From contig JAJYSQ010000125.1 in assembly GCA_021793495.1 (NCBI GenBank), positions 1 through 6,024 of the forward strand: DNA of 6,024 nucleotides. The letters run 5' to 3'. Of the stretch, positions 5,534-6,024 are shown piece after piece. The translations under genes and the position numbers were made by a program. The DNA comes from Actinomycetes bacterium (GTDB lineage Bacteria; Actinomycetota; Actinomycetes; JAJYSQ01). Each line of letters opens with the position of its first letter. Within the stretch, counting starts at the first letter, position 1. The notes under the pieces were generated by a model that searched no databases, was not told the origin of the DNA, and saw nothing but the letters and a program-made list of their open reading frames with translations.

Positions 5534-6024
5534 TCAGTGTCGTCCGAGGATCGCCGCCGCCAGCGCCTCCACCGGGTCGCGCGGGGCGTTCGGGTTGTCC
5601 ACCAGCACCATGTCCACGTCGCCGAGCTCGGGCAGCGCGCTCGAGGCCGGCATCACCACCAGGTCCGAGGGCACCAGACTCTGTGCCAGCACGGTGATGC
5701 CGAGCCCGGCCCGCACTGCGGCGAGCATGCCGTTGATCTCCCGGGTGGTGCAGGTGACCCGCCACGTCCGCCCTGCGCGCTCCAGCACGCTGGTCGCGGT
5801 GTCCCGGGACAGGCTCGGGTTCGGGTAGGTGATCAACGGCACGATGTCGGTGTCGTCCAACGTGGAGCCGGGCAGCCCCACCCAGGTGAGCCGGTCACGG
5901 CGCACCAGCCGGCCCACCCCTTCTCCGGGGTTCTGCTTGATGAACACCAGGTCCAGGTGGCCGGCCAACAGTCGCCGGTGCAGCACCAGCGACTGTGCGA
6001 TGGTCAGCTCCATCGTGACCTTGG
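5534..6024 (-). CDS. LysR-family transcriptional regulator, C-terminal effector domain (LrhA-like), 5' end outside window
   Basis: The frame is open from the right edge to the TGA at 5536-5534, about 162 residues. This covers most of the LysR substrate-binding domain; the N-terminal winged helix-turn-helix lies outside the window. Visible family signs are the '[27 protein letters not shown]' block at the edge (last strand and helix of the first subdomain, with the G-x-L-D-L signature), the R-x-R-L-x-W-V segment near 5880-5900, the PL-x-x-Y stretch with SR near 5805-5840, the GRTWRV motif near 5756-5773, and the MLAAVRAGLGITVLAQSLVP helix/strand near 5670-5730. The RLTWVG and AGRTWRV pattern is typical of the LrhA/HexA branch. 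The ATG at 6013 is internal. Regulated genes and ligand cannot be told from this fragment; targets may lie to the right, divergent from it. Confidence 0.9.
   Translation of the reverse strand, partial: KVTMELTIAQSLVLHRRLLAGHLDLVFIKQNPGEGVGRLVRRDRLTWVGLPGSTLDDTDIVPLITYPNPSLSRDTATSVLERAGRTWRVTCTTREINGMLAAVRAGLGITVLAQSLVPSDLVVMPASSALPELGDVDMVLVDNPNAPRDPVEALAAAILGRH

Overview
The window is GC-rich DNA with strong G/C at third codon positions. A GTP-type PEP carboxykinase, a long DUF222/HNH (13E12-type) endonuclease-like gene, a leaderless-looking promoter and a Gly/Tyr/Gln-rich DUF4282 membrane protein together suggest a chromosomal segment of a high-GC actinobacterium, plausibly of the Micrococcales/Actinomycetales kind. 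The genus cannot be fixed from the sequence alone.

Layout, left to right: (1) the C-terminal three quarters of GTP-dependent PEP carboxykinase (pckG, + strand, stop at 1340, 5' part outside the window); (2) a DsbA/FrnE-family thiol oxidoreductase on the - strand, whose stop lies only 3 bp from the pckG stop; (3) a 865-residue DUF222-HNH protein on the - strand, whose stop is 64 bp upstream of the FrnE-like start; (4) a 247-bp divergent intergenic region with a near-consensus promoter for the HNH gene, a perfect 14-bp-arm inverted repeat and smaller palindromes; (5) a DUF4282-type two-helix membrane protein on the + strand with a low-complexity N-terminus; (6) a 75-bp convergent gap; (7) the C-terminal effector domain of a LysR-family regulator of the LrhA type on the - strand, running off the right edge.

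The genes do not form one obvious pathway. PEPCK is central gluconeogenic metabolism, FrnE-like proteins handle thiols/disulfides, DUF222-HNH proteins are a multicopy actinobacterial family of uncertain role, and the last two genes are a membrane protein of unknown function and a transcription factor. The HNH and FrnE-like genes may be co-transcribed from the promoter at 4663-4691.

No CRISPR array, insertion sequence, tRNA or rRNA was seen, and nothing amounts to a clear new multi-gene system. The points most worth a second look are the HNH protein (two large insertions, a tryptophan-rich block, an SSB-like C-terminal tip), its apparently leaderless promoter, and the orphan inverted repeat between the divergent genes.
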